From positions 1-29,104 of the forward strand of contig JBBRGA010000024.1 of the NCBI GenBank assembly GCA_038241115.1: a DNA stretch of 29,104 nucleotides. The letters are read 5' to 3'. The notes below the pieces were generated by a model, which worked only from the letters and a program-made list of their open reading frames with translations, made no database searches and was not told the DNA's origin. The translations under genes were made by a program, and so were the position numbers. Below, piece after piece: positions 1 to 8,818 of the stretch; the first letter of the stretch is position 1; each line of letters starts with the position of its first letter. The stretch comes from JANYJJ01 sp038241115 (lineage in GTDB: Bacteria; Pseudomonadota; Gammaproteobacteria; Burkholderiales; Burkholderiaceae_C).

Positions 1-574
1 CCAGAACTTGGTTGGCATCCACCCGGTGTTTTACGCAGTCGGCCAGCGGCACATACAAGCGCCCGCGCAAAGTGTCTGCGCTCAAGTCTTGCCAAAAGTT
101 GATGAGCTGTAGCGCGCTGCAAATCGCATCAGATTGCGCCAGTGCGTTCGCTCCGCTCACGCCGTACAAATGCAGCAACAAACGTCCCACCGGGTTGGCT
201 GAGCGGCGGCAGTAGTCGAGCAATTCGGCACGGTCGGCATAGCGGTTTTTCACCACGTCTTGCTCAAACGCACTCAGCAGGTCGTGCAGCAATGGCAGCG
301 GCAGTTGGCGCAATGTCATTTGCGCGCTCAACGCTGAAAACACGGATGACCAGCGCGTTGAGGGCGCTTGCTGTGCGGCCGTCGCGTCCAAGTCGCGTCG
401 AAAATCCGCCAAATCATTCAAGCGCTGTGCGGGGCTGACTTCACCTTCATCGGCCAAGTCATCGGCGGTACGCGCAAAGCCGTAAATTGCCACCACCGCA
501 GGCCGGATCGCGGGAGGGCACAGGATGGATGCAACGGGGAAGTTTTCGTAGTGTTCGACGCTCACAGTCCGCAT
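1..574 (-). CDS. hpnC: Squalene synthase HpnC, partial (3' end beyond left edge)
   Basis: Trans-isoprenyl diphosphate synthase of the squalene/phytoene synthase family. HpnC is known to act with HpnD and HpnE in making squalene for hopanoids. The frame is open from the ATG at 574 to the left edge (about 191 codons). The N-terminus reads MRTVSVEHYENFPVAS, typical of HpnC. It is followed by the Asp-rich stretch ADDLADEGE at about residues 38-46, where the family binds Mg-diphosphate, and later by LINFWQDLSADTLRGRLYVPLADC, typical of the central family helices. The second Asp-rich motif region is reached at the edge. The frame stays open upstream to a TAG, but the 574 start agrees with the family N-terminus. 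It is divergent from the RND operon, with 200 bp between the two starts. The remaining hopanoid genes, if clustered, lie outside the window. Confidence 0.88.
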   Translation of the reverse strand, partial: MRTVSVEHYENFPVASILCPPAIRPAVVAIYGFARTADDLADEGEVSPAQRLNDLADFRRDLDATAAQQAPSTRWSSVFSALSAQMTLRQLPLPLLHDLLSAFEQDVVKNRYADRAELLDYCRRSANPVGRLLLHLYGVSGANALAQSDAICSALQLINFWQDLSADTLRGRLYVPLADCVKHRVDANQVL

Positions 575-668
575 TGTCCATGCTGCTTTGTGGGAGCTGC
601 CGCAGTTGAGCAGGGCGGTCTCGTCACCAAACTGGTCTTGCAGCGCAGCGCGGCGGTTGCCTCTTCGA

Positions 669-698
669 TTGACAAGCCAGAATCTGCTCGCCTACATT
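669..698 (+). promoter_or_regulatory. Sigma-70-like promoter of the RND efflux operon
   Basis: A consensus -35 TTGACA lies at 669-674. An 18-bp spacer separates it from TACATT at 693-698, a four-of-six match to the -10. Transcription would start near 704-706, inside the palindrome at 699-716. The adaptor ATG is at 775, leaving a leader of about 70 nt. The leader contains a small inverted repeat, AAGTC-g-GACTT, at 725-735. Seen by eye only. Confidence 0.55.
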
Positions 699-716
699 AC
701 TGACCGGCCGGTCAGT
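699..716. promoter_or_regulatory. Perfect 18-bp palindrome, probable TetR-family operator
   Basis: ACTGACCGGCCGGTCAGT is its own reverse complement over all 18 bases. Palindromes containing TGACCGG-type half sites are commonly bound by TetR-family repressors of efflux pumps. It begins one base after the proposed -10, so a bound repressor would cover the start site. No TetR gene lies in this window, so the cognate regulator would act from elsewhere. The identity of the binding protein is inferred. Confidence 0.6.
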
Positions 717-774
717 TAGTGTCCAAGTCGGACTTAAACACCCGCAACCCCCTCAACGCAGCACCCAAAAACCC

Positions 775-1920
775 ATGAGCCAATACTCCGTCCACGCCCT
801 CAGTTTTGCGCTCATCAGTGCCTTTGCTTTGGCCGCTTGCTCCAAGCCGGTGCCGGCACTGGACCCGATTCGCGCGGTGCGGACGATGACAGTGGGGACT
901 GACTCGGCGGGTGGCAGCGCTGAATATGCGGGTGAAATTCGCGCCCGCACCGAATCGCGTTTGGGCTTCAGGGTGGGCGGCAAAATTGTGAAGCGCAATG
1001 CGGACTTGGGCGACTCGGTGAAGCGCGGGCAGGTGCTGGCCCAGCTGGATGCACAAGACTTGAAGCTGGGCCAAGACGCGGCGCGCGCCGCCATGTCGGC
1101 GGCACAAGCCAACGCCGATCAGTCGGCCGCTGACTTCACGCGCTTCAAAGAACTGCGTGACCAAGGCTTCATCAGTTCGGCCGATTTAGAGCGCCGCGAC
1201 ACCACATTGAAGGCCGCCAAAGCCCAACTCGATCAGGCCAAAGTCCAGACCAGCGTGCAGGGCAATCAGGCCGCTTACGCGAGTTTGGTGGCAGATGCCA
1301 GCGGCGTGATCACCAGCGTGGACGCGGATGCCGGCACGGTTGTCGCAGCCGGAACACCGGTGCTGCGCCTGGCACACGACGGGCCACGCGATGTGGTGTT
1401 TTCGGTGCCCGAAGACAGGGTGAATTTCATCAAAAGCCTGGGCGCAAAACCGGGCAGCTTCAAAGTGCGTTTGTGGGGCGCGACGGGGGAACCTATCAGC
1501 GCCAGCCTGCGCGAAATCGCCGCCGCTGCCGATCCTGCCACGCGTACGTTTTTAGTGAAAGTCGACATCGGCGCCGCGTCATCGGCGAACGTGCGTTTGG
1601 GCCAGACGGCCTCAGTGGTGGTCGATCTTCCAAAAGCCAATGGCGTGGTGAAGTTGCCGCTTTCAGCTTTGAAAGAAGAGCAAGGCCGCAGTGTGGTGTG
1701 GGTGCTTGACAAAGCGACCATGACGGTGAAAACACAGCCCGTGCAACTTGCCGGCGCCGATGGCAATGACGCCGTCATCACGGGCGGCTTGAGCGCCGGC
1801 CAAACGGTCGTCACTGCCGGCGTGCATGTGCTCAGCCCCGGTCAGAAGGTCAAGCTTTACGTGGATCCGGGCAGCATCGCTGCTGTGGGCACAGGCGCCG
1901 TGCCAGTGAGCGTCAAGTGA
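775..1920 (+). CDS. RND efflux periplasmic adaptor (membrane fusion) lipoprotein
   Basis: Periplasmic adaptor that couples an RND pump to an outer-membrane channel. The 381-residue protein starts with a lipoprotein signal peptide: a hydrophobic stretch FALISAFALAAC with lipobox LAAC and the lipidated Cys at residue 22. A barrel-sandwich (lipoyl-like) half follows, with GEIRARTESRLGFRVGGKI at about residues 53-71. An alpha-hairpin coiled coil spans roughly residues 95-165 (AAMSAAQANADQSAADFTRFKELRDQGF and the following helix). The second lipoyl half comes next (SLVADASGVITSVDADAGTVV), then beta-barrel and membrane-proximal domains. Length and order fit the HlyD/AcrA-type family. The stop overlaps the start of the pump gene (GTGA), indicating translational coupling. 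No strong Shine-Dalgarno is visible before the ATG. The substrate cannot be told from sequence. Confidence 0.92.
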   Translation: MSQYSVHALSFALISAFALAACSKPVPALDPIRAVRTMTVGTDSAGGSAEYAGEIRARTESRLGFRVGGKIVKRNADLGDSVKRGQVLAQLDAQDLKLGQDAARAAMSAAQANADQSAADFTRFKELRDQGFISSADLERRDTTLKAAKAQLDQAKVQTSVQGNQAAYASLVADASGVITSVDADAGTVVAAGTPVLRLAHDGPRDVVFSVPEDRVNFIKSLGAKPGSFKVRLWGATGEPISASLREIAAAADPATRTFLVKVDIGAASSANVRLGQTASVVVDLPKANGVVKLPLSALKEEQGRSVVWVLDKATMTVKTQPVQLAGADGNDAVITGGLSAGQTVVTAGVHVLSPGQKVKLYVDPGSIAAVGTGAVPVSVK

Positions 1921-4900
1921 GCCCGCACCCGCAGAGCAACAGTCCTGCAAGCCAGGACAAAACGGGTTTCAACATTTCCAGATGGGCACTCGAACACCCG
2001 GCGCTGACGCGGTATTTGTTGATGGTGCTGATGGTTTTGGGTTTGGCCGCTTACTTTCAATTGGGCCAAGACGAGGATCCGCCGTTCACCTTCAGAGCGA
2101 TGGTGGTGCGGGCGTACTGGCCCGGCGCCACGGCGCAGCAAATTGCCGACCAAGTCACCGACAAGCTCGAGCGCACGCTGCAAGAAGTGCCTTACGCCGA
2201 CAAGATTCGCAGCTACTCCAAGCCCGGTGAAACGCAGATCATTTTTCAAGTGAAAGACTCATCGCCGCCCAAAGAGATGGCGCAAATTTGGTACACCGCG
2301 CGCAAGAAAATCAGCGACATGCGCGGCACCTTGCCGGCGGGCGTGGTGGGCCCGTTCTTCAACGATGAGTTCGGCGATGTCTACGGCACGATTTACGCGT
2401 TGTCGACCGACGGCTTCAGCTACGAAGAATTGAAGGCGCAGGCCGACCGCGTACGCCAGCGATTGCTGAAGGTCAAAGACGTCAACAAGGTTGAAATATT
2501 CGGCGCTCAGGACGAAAAGATATTCGTTGAAATTTCGCAAAAGCGAATTGCTCAGTTGGGCATTGATTTCAACCAAGTGCTGTCGCAACTCGGCCAGCAA
2601 AACTCAGTCGAGTCGGCCGGTGTCATCAATGCGCCCACGGACTTGATCCAGGTGCGCGTCGGGGGTCAGTTCAATTCGGTGGAGGAGCTGAAAGTTTTCC
2701 CGATACGCGCTGTCGGCGTGGGCGCGGCCAGCTTCAAGTTGGGCGATATCGCCGACATCAAACGTGCCTACGTTGACCCACCGCAGGTGAAGGTGCGCGA
2801 CCAAGGCAAGGAGGTCATTGCGCTGGGAATTTCCATGGCCAAGGGCGGCGACATCATCGAGCTGGGCAAGTCGCTGAAAGTGACCGCCGACTCGATAAGG
2901 GCCGATTTGCCTGCAGGTATGGAGATGCAGCAGTTCCAGAACCAGTCGACGGTGGTGGGCAAGTCTGTGGGCGAATTCGTCGGTGTGCTGATCGAAGCAG
3001 TGCTGATTGTTTTGGTGGTCAGCTTTGTGAGCTTGGGTCTGCACTTCAAGCCGGGCTCCTGGAAATTCACCATCGACTGGCGGCCAGGTCTGGTGGTGGG
3101 GATCACCATTCCTTTGGTGCTCGCCATCACGTTTGTGACCATGTTTTACTGGGGTGTGGGCCTTCACAAAATTTCACTCGGCTCGCTCATCATCGCCTTG
3201 GGCTTGCTGGTGGACGACGCCATCATTGCAGTGGAGATGATGGTGCGCAAACTGGAAGAGGGCTACGACAAAGTGCGCGCCGCAACCTTCGCCTACGAAG
3301 CCACGGCGATGCCCATGTTGACCGGAACGCTCATCACGGCGGTGGGCTTTTTGCCGATTGGCCTGGCCAAGTCAACCGTGGGCGAGTACACGTTCGCCAT
3401 CTTTGCTGTCACGGCTGCGGCGCTGCTGATTTCGTGGGTGGTCTCCGTCTACTTCGTACCCTACCTGGGGACGGTTTTTCTGAAGGAGCACAAGCAAAGT
3501 GCCAATGCTTCCGGGACATCCGCGCAGCCTCACGAATTGTTCGACACGCCCTTTTACTCAGCCGTTCGGGGCACCGTGAACTGGTGCGTGACTCACCGCT
3601 GGATCACCATTGCCGCAACCCTGGGCGTGCTGGCTTTGGGCATCGTCGGCATGGGCAAAGTACAAAACCAGTTCTTCCCCGACTCGAGCCGGTCTGAAGT
3701 GTTGATAGATCTTTGGTACCCCGAAGGAACGTCTTACGCCGCCAACGAGGCCGTGACCAAGCGCGTCGAAGCTCGGGTACTGAAGCTGGAAGGCGTCGAC
3801 CGCGTGACGACGTGGGTGGGCAGCGGATTGCCGCGCTTTGTGTTGACCGTGGATCAAATTTTTCAGCAAAGCAACGTGAGCCAGTTGGTGGTCTTGCCCA
3901 AGGATTTAGCGGCGCGTGAGAACTTGCGCAAGCTCCTGCCTGAGTTGCTGGCCACTGAATTTCCGGAGGTGCGCGGCCGTGCCAAATTGCTGCCCAACGG
4001 CCCGCCCGTGCCATACCCGGTGCAGTTCCGCGTAGTGGGTCAAGACCCGGCCAAAGTGCGCGGCTATGCCGATGAAGTGAAAGCCATCATGCGCGGGAAT
4101 CCAAATTTGCGCGGCGTGAACGACAACTGGAACGAGTCGGTCAAAGTGCTGCGCTTGAAGATCGATCAAGACAAGGCGCGCGCGCTCGGTGTGTCAAGCC
4201 AAGCCATCGCTCAGGCCGCGCGGACCCTCAACAGCGGCACCACCGTAGGCCAGTACCGCGATGGCGACAGGTTGATCGACATCGTGCTGCGACAGCCGCT
4301 GTCTGAGCGCGACGCCATCACCGACTTGGGCAATGCCTACGTTGCGTCCACGAGCGGTCGAAGCATTCCTATTGGGCAGCTTGCCAAGTCCGAGTTCGTG
4401 TGGGAGCCGGGTGTCCTGTGGCGGGACGGTCGCGACTACGCCGCGACGGTCCAGGGCGACATTGTTGACGGCCTGCAAGGTGCCACTGTCACGGCTCAGC
4501 TCAATCCACTGTTCGAGCCGCTGCGCGCTAATTTGCCGCCGGGTTACCGCATTGACGTGGCCGGTGCAGTGGAAGAAAGCAGCAAAGGTACGGGGTCTAT
4601 CGCGGCAGGTGCGCCCTTGATGCTTTTCATCATGTTCACGCTGCTGATGTTGCAGTTGCAGAGCTTCAGCCGCGCGGTGTTGGTTTTTCTCACGGCGCCG
4701 ATGGGCATCGCGGGTGTGGCAGCAGCGTTGCTGATACTGAACCGGCCGTTTGGTTTTGTGGCGCTGCTCGGCGTGATTGCGCTGATGGGCATGATCATGC
4801 GCAACTCGGTGATCCTGATTGACCAAATTGAGCAAGATCGAGCCCGCGGGGTTGCGACGTGGGACGCCATCGTCGAGGCAGCCGTGCGACGTTGTCGCCC

Positions 4901-5099
4901 GATTATCTTGACCGCCGCTGCCGCCGTCTTGGCCATGATTCCGCTGTCGCGCAGCGTTTTTTGGGGGCCTATGGCCGTGGCCATCATGGGCGGCTTGGTA
5001 GTGGCCACCGTTCTGACCTTGCTGTCTTTGCCCGCCATGTATGCAGCTTGGTTCCGCGTAAAACGAACTGCAGATGCGGTACCCGCAAGCGGCAGTTAA
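1917..5099 (+). CDS. RND-family inner-membrane efflux pump (AcrB/TriC-like)
   Basis: Proton-driven resistance-nodulation-division transporter of 1060 residues, the usual length for the AcrB superfamily. It begins at a GTG overlapping the adaptor stop. TM1 follows SRWALEHPALTRYLLMVLMVL. The large periplasmic loop contains the family-typical porter segment EVPYADKIRSYSKPGETQIIFQV. The TM4 proton-relay pair is present as GLLVDDAIIAVEMMVRK, with Asp433 and Asp434. The second half repeats the fold, and ALMGMIMRNSVILIDQIEQDRARG near residue 960 is the TM10-11 region. The sequence looks closer to TriC/CzcA-like pumps with a short N-terminus than to AcrB itself. No outer-membrane factor follows; a tRNA gene comes next, so the pump must borrow a TolC/OprM-type channel encoded elsewhere. 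Substrate unknown. Confidence 0.93.
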   Translation: MSPHPQSNSPASQDKTGFNISRWALEHPALTRYLLMVLMVLGLAAYFQLGQDEDPPFTFRAMVVRAYWPGATAQQIADQVTDKLERTLQEVPYADKIRSYSKPGETQIIFQVKDSSPPKEMAQIWYTARKKISDMRGTLPAGVVGPFFNDEFGDVYGTIYALSTDGFSYEELKAQADRVRQRLLKVKDVNKVEIFGAQDEKIFVEISQKRIAQLGIDFNQVLSQLGQQNSVESAGVINAPTDLIQVRVGGQFNSVEELKVFPIRAVGVGAASFKLGDIADIKRAYVDPPQVKVRDQGKEVIALGISMAKGGDIIELGKSLKVTADSIRADLPAGMEMQQFQNQSTVVGKSVGEFVGVLIEAVLIVLVVSFVSLGLHFKPGSWKFTIDWRPGLVVGITIPLVLAITFVTMFYWGVGLHKISLGSLIIALGLLVDDAIIAVEMMVRKLEEGYDKVRAATFAYEATAMPMLTGTLITAVGFLPIGLAKSTVGEYTFAIFAVTAAALLISWVVSVYFVPYLGTVFLKEHKQSANASGTSAQPHELFDTPFYSAVRGTVNWCVTHRWITIAATLGVLALGIVGMGKVQNQFFPDSSRSEVLIDLWYPEGTSYAANEAVTKRVEARVLKLEGVDRVTTWVGSGLPRFVLTVDQIFQQSNVSQLVVLPKDLAARENLRKLLPELLATEFPEVRGRAKLLPNGPPVPYPVQFRVVGQDPAKVRGYADEVKAIMRGNPNLRGVNDNWNESVKVLRLKIDQDKARALGVSSQAIAQAARTLNSGTTVGQYRDGDRLIDIVLRQPLSERDAITDLGNAYVASTSGRSIPIGQLAKSEFVWEPGVLWRDGRDYAATVQGDIVDGLQGATVTAQLNPLFEPLRANLPPGYRIDVAGAVEESSKGTGSIAAGAPLMLFIMFTLLMLQLQSFSRAVLVFLTAPMGIAGVAAALLILNRPFGFVALLGVIALMGMIMRNSVILIDQIEQDRARGVATWDAIVEAAVRRCRPIILTAAAAVLAMIPLSRSVFWGPMAVAIMGGLVVATVLTLLSLPAMYAAWFRVKRTADAVPASGS

Positions 5100-5163
5100 A
5101 CTAGAGGGCTTTCGGGACAGCGAGTTCGCGGCTTAACCAGGGGCCGCACTGTTCTGAATCTAC

Positions 5164-5250
5164 GCGCGGGTGGCGAAATTGGTAGACGCACCAGGTTTAG
5201 GTCCTGACGCCAGCAATGGTGTGCGGGTTCGAGTCCCGCCCCGCGCACCA
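5164..5250 (+). tRNA. tRNA-Leu (anticodon TAG)
   Basis: An 87-nt class II tRNA. The acceptor stem GCGCGGG pairs with CCCGCGC, followed by discriminator A and an encoded CCA. The D-arm contains TGGCGAAATTGGTAGACGCA, typical of tRNA-Leu. The anticodon loop TTTAGGT gives TAG, reading CTA and other CTN codons. A long variable arm follows, and the T-arm contains GGTTCGAGTCC. The outermost anticodon-stem pair appears to be a C-A mismatch. It lies just upstream of tig. Confidence 0.96.
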
Positions 5251-5264
5251 GACTTGAATTTGGA

Positions 5265-5279
5265 CCCCGAGCATCGGGG
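5265..5279 (+). other. Short hairpin between tRNA-Leu and tig
   Basis: CCCCGA-gca-TCGGGG forms a 6-bp GC-rich stem with a three-base loop. It lacks a T-run, so it is not a typical intrinsic terminator. It could mark RNA processing or attenuation between the tRNA and the tig message. Low certainty. Confidence 0.3.
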
Positions 5280-5332
5280 CTTCCAGACCGGGTGCCCAGA
5301 AATCAGCAACAAACAAGAGAGTCTTTTCGATC

Positions 5333-6643
5333 ATGGCCGTGACTGTTGAAACCCTAGAAAAGTTGGAGCGCCGTATCACCTTGACGCTCGCTGCCGCCAC
5401 CATCAACTCAGAGGTGCAAACGCGCCTTAAAAAGCTGTCGCGCACCGTCAAGGCGGATGGTTTCCGCCCCGGCAAAGTGCCGATGAGCGTGGTGACTCAG
5501 CGCTACGGCTACTCGGTTCATTACGAAGTAATGAACGACAAGGTGGGTGAGGTTTTTTCCTCTGCGGTGAAAGAAGCGAACCTTCGAGTCGCCGGTGCAC
5601 CGCGCATCTCCGAAAAAGAAGGTACGCCCGAGGCCGGGCAGGTTTTGTTTGATGCCACGTTTGAGGTCTATCCCGACATCAAGATGGGCGACATCGCCGG
5701 CGCGGAAGTGGAACGGGTGTCCACTGAAGTGACTGACGCCGCCATAGACAAGACCATCGACATTTTGAGAAAGCAGCGCCGCACTTTTTCGCAGCGTCCA
5801 GCCGCGGGCGGCGCCGAAGCCGAAGACCGCGTCACGATTGACTTCGAGGGCAAGATAGACGGCGTGCCTTTCGACGGCGGTAAAGCAGACGCTTTTCAAT
5901 TCGTTATTGGCGAAGGTCAAATGTTGGAGGCCTTCGACAAAGCCGTGCGGGGTATGAAGTCAGGCGATTCGAAAACCTTTCCGCTCCAGTTTCCGGATGA
6001 CTATCAAGGCAAGGAAGTGGCCGGCAAAGAGGCCGACTTCTTGGTCACCGTCAAAAAGATCGAATCGCAAAACTTGCCTGAAGTCAACGAGGCTTTCGCC
6101 AAATCTTTGGGCATCAAGGAAGGCACCGTCGAGGGATTGCGCGACGATGTAAAGCGCAATTTAGAGCGCGAAGTGAAGTTCCGTGTGCTGGCGCGCAACA
6201 AGGCTTCGGTGATGGACGCGCTGATCAAAGTGGCTGAACTGGACGTGCCGAACTCGCTGGTCAACGGTGAAATCGAGCGCATGGTTGAAGGTGCCCGCGC
6301 TGACCTGAAAAAACGCGGCATCAAAGACGCTGAGACGGCTCCGATTCCGAATGAAATTTTCCAGCCGCAGGCCGAGCGTCGGGTGCGTTTGGGTTTGGTG
6401 GTTGGTGAATTGGTTCGCTCCAACAGCCTGCAAGCGAAGCCCGATCAATTGCAAGCGCACATCGAAGAAATGGCGCAGAGTTACGAAAAGCCATCGGAAG
6501 TCGTGCGCTGGTATTTGGGTGACCGTCAACGCATGGCCGAGGTCGAGGCGGTGGTTGTCGAAAATAATGTGGCTAACTTTGTGCTGAGCAAAGCAAAGGT
6601 GGTCGACAAGGCACTGCCGTTTGACGAACTGATGGCGGCCTGA
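5333..6643 (+). CDS. tig: Trigger factor (ribosome-associated chaperone / PPIase)
   Basis: Ribosome-bound chaperone that shields nascent chains and has peptidyl-prolyl isomerase activity. The 436 residues match the family's usual 430-450. The N-terminal ribosome-docking signature GFRPGKVP is at about residues 44-51. An FKBP-type PPIase domain spans roughly residues 155-245, including DRVTIDFEGKIDGVPFDGGKADAFQFVIGEG and FPLQFPDDY. The C-terminal helical arm domain follows. The ATG at 5333 gives MAVTVETLEKLERRITL, the expected start, with a purine-rich AGAGAG upstream. It is the first gene of the conserved tig-clpP-clpX-lon order; the hairpin at 6662-6693 separates it from clpP. Confidence 0.97.
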   Translation: MAVTVETLEKLERRITLTLAAATINSEVQTRLKKLSRTVKADGFRPGKVPMSVVTQRYGYSVHYEVMNDKVGEVFSSAVKEANLRVAGAPRISEKEGTPEAGQVLFDATFEVYPDIKMGDIAGAEVERVSTEVTDAAIDKTIDILRKQRRTFSQRPAAGGAEAEDRVTIDFEGKIDGVPFDGGKADAFQFVIGEGQMLEAFDKAVRGMKSGDSKTFPLQFPDDYQGKEVAGKEADFLVTVKKIESQNLPEVNEAFAKSLGIKEGTVEGLRDDVKRNLEREVKFRVLARNKASVMDALIKVAELDVPNSLVNGEIERMVEGARADLKKRGIKDAETAPIPNEIFQPQAERRVRLGLVVGELVRSNSLQAKPDQLQAHIEEMAQSYEKPSEVVRWYLGDRQRMAEVEAVVVENNVANFVLSKAKVVDKALPFDELMAA

Positions 6644-6661
6644 CCTCAAGGCAGCGTTTCG

Positions 6662-6693
6662 AAAGGCATCGCCCCCGATGGGGCGGTGCCTTT
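6662..6693 (+). terminator. Hairpin between tig and clpP, terminator-like
   Basis: The arms AAAGGCAtCGCCCC and GGGGCGgTGCCTTT form a long stem with one internal T-G position and a four-base loop. Only a short T-rich stretch (TTTGTCATTT) follows, so termination may be partial, tuning clpP expression relative to tig. Confidence 0.6.
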
Positions 6694-6779
6694 GTCATTT
6701 CTGCGAGGGCTGACTTGCCGCCACATAATTCAGCCCAACATCAATCTCACACTTATTCACGGAAGCGCAAGGTACACAC

Positions 6780-7385
6780 ATGAACGCACTGGAAACGCAA
6801 GCACTGGGCATGGTGCCCATGGTCATCGAGCAGTCGGGCCGCGGCGAACGCGCCTACGACATTTATTCGCGCCTGCTGCGCGAGCGGATCATCTTCTTGG
6901 TCGGCCCGGTCAATGACCAAACCGCCAACGTCGTGGTTGCGCAGTTGCTGTTTTTGGAAAGCGAGAACGCCGACAAGGACATTCATTTCTACATCAACTC
7001 GCCGGGCGGATCGGTCAGCGCTGGAATGTCGATTTTTGACACCATGCAGTTCATCAAGCCTGACGTTTCCACCATGTGCATGGGAATCGCCGCGAGCATG
7101 GGCGCATTTTTATTGGCCGCTGGTGCCAAAGGCAAGCGTTTGGCGCTGCCCAATTCAAGGGTGATGATTCACCAACCTTCAGGCGGCGCGCAGGGCCAAG
7201 CTTCCGACATTGAAATTCAAGCTCGCGAGATTTTGAAGCTGCGTGAAAGCCTGAACATGATTCTGGCGGAGCGCACCGGCCAGACCCTTGAAAAAATACG
7301 GCTCGACTCAGAGCGAGACTATTTCATGTCTGCCAACGAAGCCAAAGAATACGGTTTGGTTGACCAGGTGCTGGTCAAGCGCTGA
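6780..7385 (+). CDS. clpP: ATP-dependent Clp protease proteolytic subunit ClpP
   Basis: Serine peptidase that forms the double-heptamer chamber used by ClpX and ClpA. Length is 201 residues, as usual. The catalytic triad is visible: Ser106 in MGIAASMGAFLLAAG, His131 in SRVMIHQPSGG, and Asp180 in SERDYFMSANEAKEYG. The oxyanion-hole glycines INSPGGSVSAG are at about 72-82. The N-terminus is short, MNALETQALGMVPMVIEQSGRGERAYDIYSRLL, with a propeptide region typical of proteobacterial ClpP. It lies upstream of its ATPase partner clpX, with 167 bp between them. I did not find a convincing heat-shock promoter by eye. Confidence 0.98.
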   Translation: MNALETQALGMVPMVIEQSGRGERAYDIYSRLLRERIIFLVGPVNDQTANVVVAQLLFLESENADKDIHFYINSPGGSVSAGMSIFDTMQFIKPDVSTMCMGIAASMGAFLLAAGAKGKRLALPNSRVMIHQPSGGAQGQASDIEIQAREILKLRESLNMILAERTGQTLEKIRLDSERDYFMSANEAKEYGLVDQVLVKR

Positions 7386-7552
7386 GCTTTGGGCGCAACT
7401 CGGCGCGTGAGCGTTCTCTCAATCGTCTATGCCCTCCAACCTTGGATCTGACAGGTCAACAGGGCCTTTTTGACGGCACGACAGCGCGTACCTTTGCTCT
7501 ATGATTTGAACGCGACCTGTCTTTCAACCCACACTGCACTGACAACAGCCCC

Positions 7553-8818
7553 ATGGCCGAAAAAAAAGGTTCTTCCAACGAGAAAGTTTTGTACTGCTCC
7601 TTTTGCGGCAAGAGTCAACACGAGGTCAAAAAACTCATCGCTGGTCCGTCCGTGTTCATTTGCGATGAATGCATAGAACTGTGCAATGACATCATTCGCG
7701 ACGAAGTACCTGCCGCTGAAGCCGACCCCAAAGCAGTCAAGTCAGAGCTGCCGTTTCCCAGCGAAATCAAAGCGAGTCTTGATCAATATGTGATCGGTCA
7801 AGAACCTGCGAAGCGTGTCCTGTCGGTGGCCGTCTATAACCACTACAAACGGCTCAAGCACATGAGCACCAACAAGGACGGCATCGAGCTGTCCAAGAGC
7901 AACATTTTACTGATTGGTCCTACGGGATCCGGCAAAACTTTGCTGGCACAAACTTTGGCGCGCTTGCTGAACGTGCCTTTCGTAATTGCCGATGCCACGA
8001 CACTGACCGAGGCGGGTTACGTGGGCGAAGACGTTGAAAACATCATCCAAAAGCTGCTTCAAAACTGCAATTACGAAGTTGAGCGTGCTCAGCGCGGCAT
8101 CGTCTACATCGACGAGATCGACAAGATTTCGCGCAAGGCCGACAACCCGTCAATCACCCGCGACGTGTCGGGCGAGGGTGTGCAGCAAGCATTGTTGAAG
8201 CTGGTTGAAGGCACGATGGCTTCGGTGCCACCGCAGGGGGGGCGCAAGCACCCGAACCAAGACTTTCTGCAGATCGACACCACCAACATATTGTTTATTT
8301 GTGGAGGCGCTTTTGACGGCCTAGAAAAAGTCATCCGCAATCGCTCCGAAAAGTCGGGAATCGGGTTCAGTGCGAACGTAAAGAGCAAGTCCGAGAAAAA
8401 GCTCAGCGAGGTATTCCGCGAGGTCGAGCCCGAGGACCTGATCAAATTTGGTTTGATTCCTGAGCTGGTCGGTCGCTTGCCCGTGGTCGCCACTTTGGGT
8501 GAGTTGACCGAAGACGCTTTGGTGCAAATCCTCACCGAGCCGAAAAACGCCTTGCTCAAGCAGTATCAAAAACTGTTCGCGATGGACGGTGTCGAGTTGG
8601 AGTTGCGTCCGTCTGCGCTGGCCGCCATCTCCCGCAAGGCCCTGGCCCGCAAAACAGGTGCGCGCGGCCTGCGTTCCATCATGGAGCTCGCATTACTGGA
8701 CACGATGTTTGAGCTGCCCACGCTGGACGGTGTGGCCAAGGTCGTGCTCGACGAACACACCATCAACGACGAGACCAAACCCTTATTGGTTTATCGAGAG
8801 CAAAAAGCCAGCGCCTGA
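7553..8818 (+). CDS. clpX: ClpX, ATP-dependent unfoldase subunit of ClpXP
   Basis: AAA+ unfoldase that recognises tagged substrates and feeds them to ClpP. The 421-residue protein has the C4 zinc-binding domain with Cys15, Cys18, Cys37 and Cys40 (YCSFCGK ... FICDECIELC). The Walker A motif GPTGSGKT is at 122-129, the pore loop GYVG at 155-158, and Walker B IVYIDEID at 183-190. The RKH-type loop lies in the PPQGGRKHPNQ segment. C-terminal sensor-2 and small-domain sequence follows (LARKTGARGLRSIMELALLD). The ATG at 7553 gives the standard MAEKKGSSNEKVLYCSFC start. It is upstream of lon in the conserved order. Confidence 0.98.
   Translation: MAEKKGSSNEKVLYCSFCGKSQHEVKKLIAGPSVFICDECIELCNDIIRDEVPAAEADPKAVKSELPFPSEIKASLDQYVIGQEPAKRVLSVAVYNHYKRLKHMSTNKDGIELSKSNILLIGPTGSGKTLLAQTLARLLNVPFVIADATTLTEAGYVGEDVENIIQKLLQNCNYEVERAQRGIVYIDEIDKISRKADNPSITRDVSGEGVQQALLKLVEGTMASVPPQGGRKHPNQDFLQIDTTNILFICGGAFDGLEKVIRNRSEKSGIGFSANVKSKSEKKLSEVFREVEPEDLIKFGLIPELVGRLPVVATLGELTEDALVQILTEPKNALLKQYQKLFAMDGVELELRPSALAAISRKALARKTGARGLRSIMELALLDTMFELPTLDGVAKVVLDEHTINDETKPLLVYREQKASA

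Noticed and set aside
4194..5038. Large antisense frames across the RND pump gene (and similar ones across lon, pccB and the ABC gene)
   Set aside because: These are GC-rich codon-bias shadows of well-identified genes.
6700..6779. Heat-shock (sigma-32) promoter before clpP
   Set aside because: Only a loose CTTG...CCCA pattern was seen; it does not match the consensus well enough to report.
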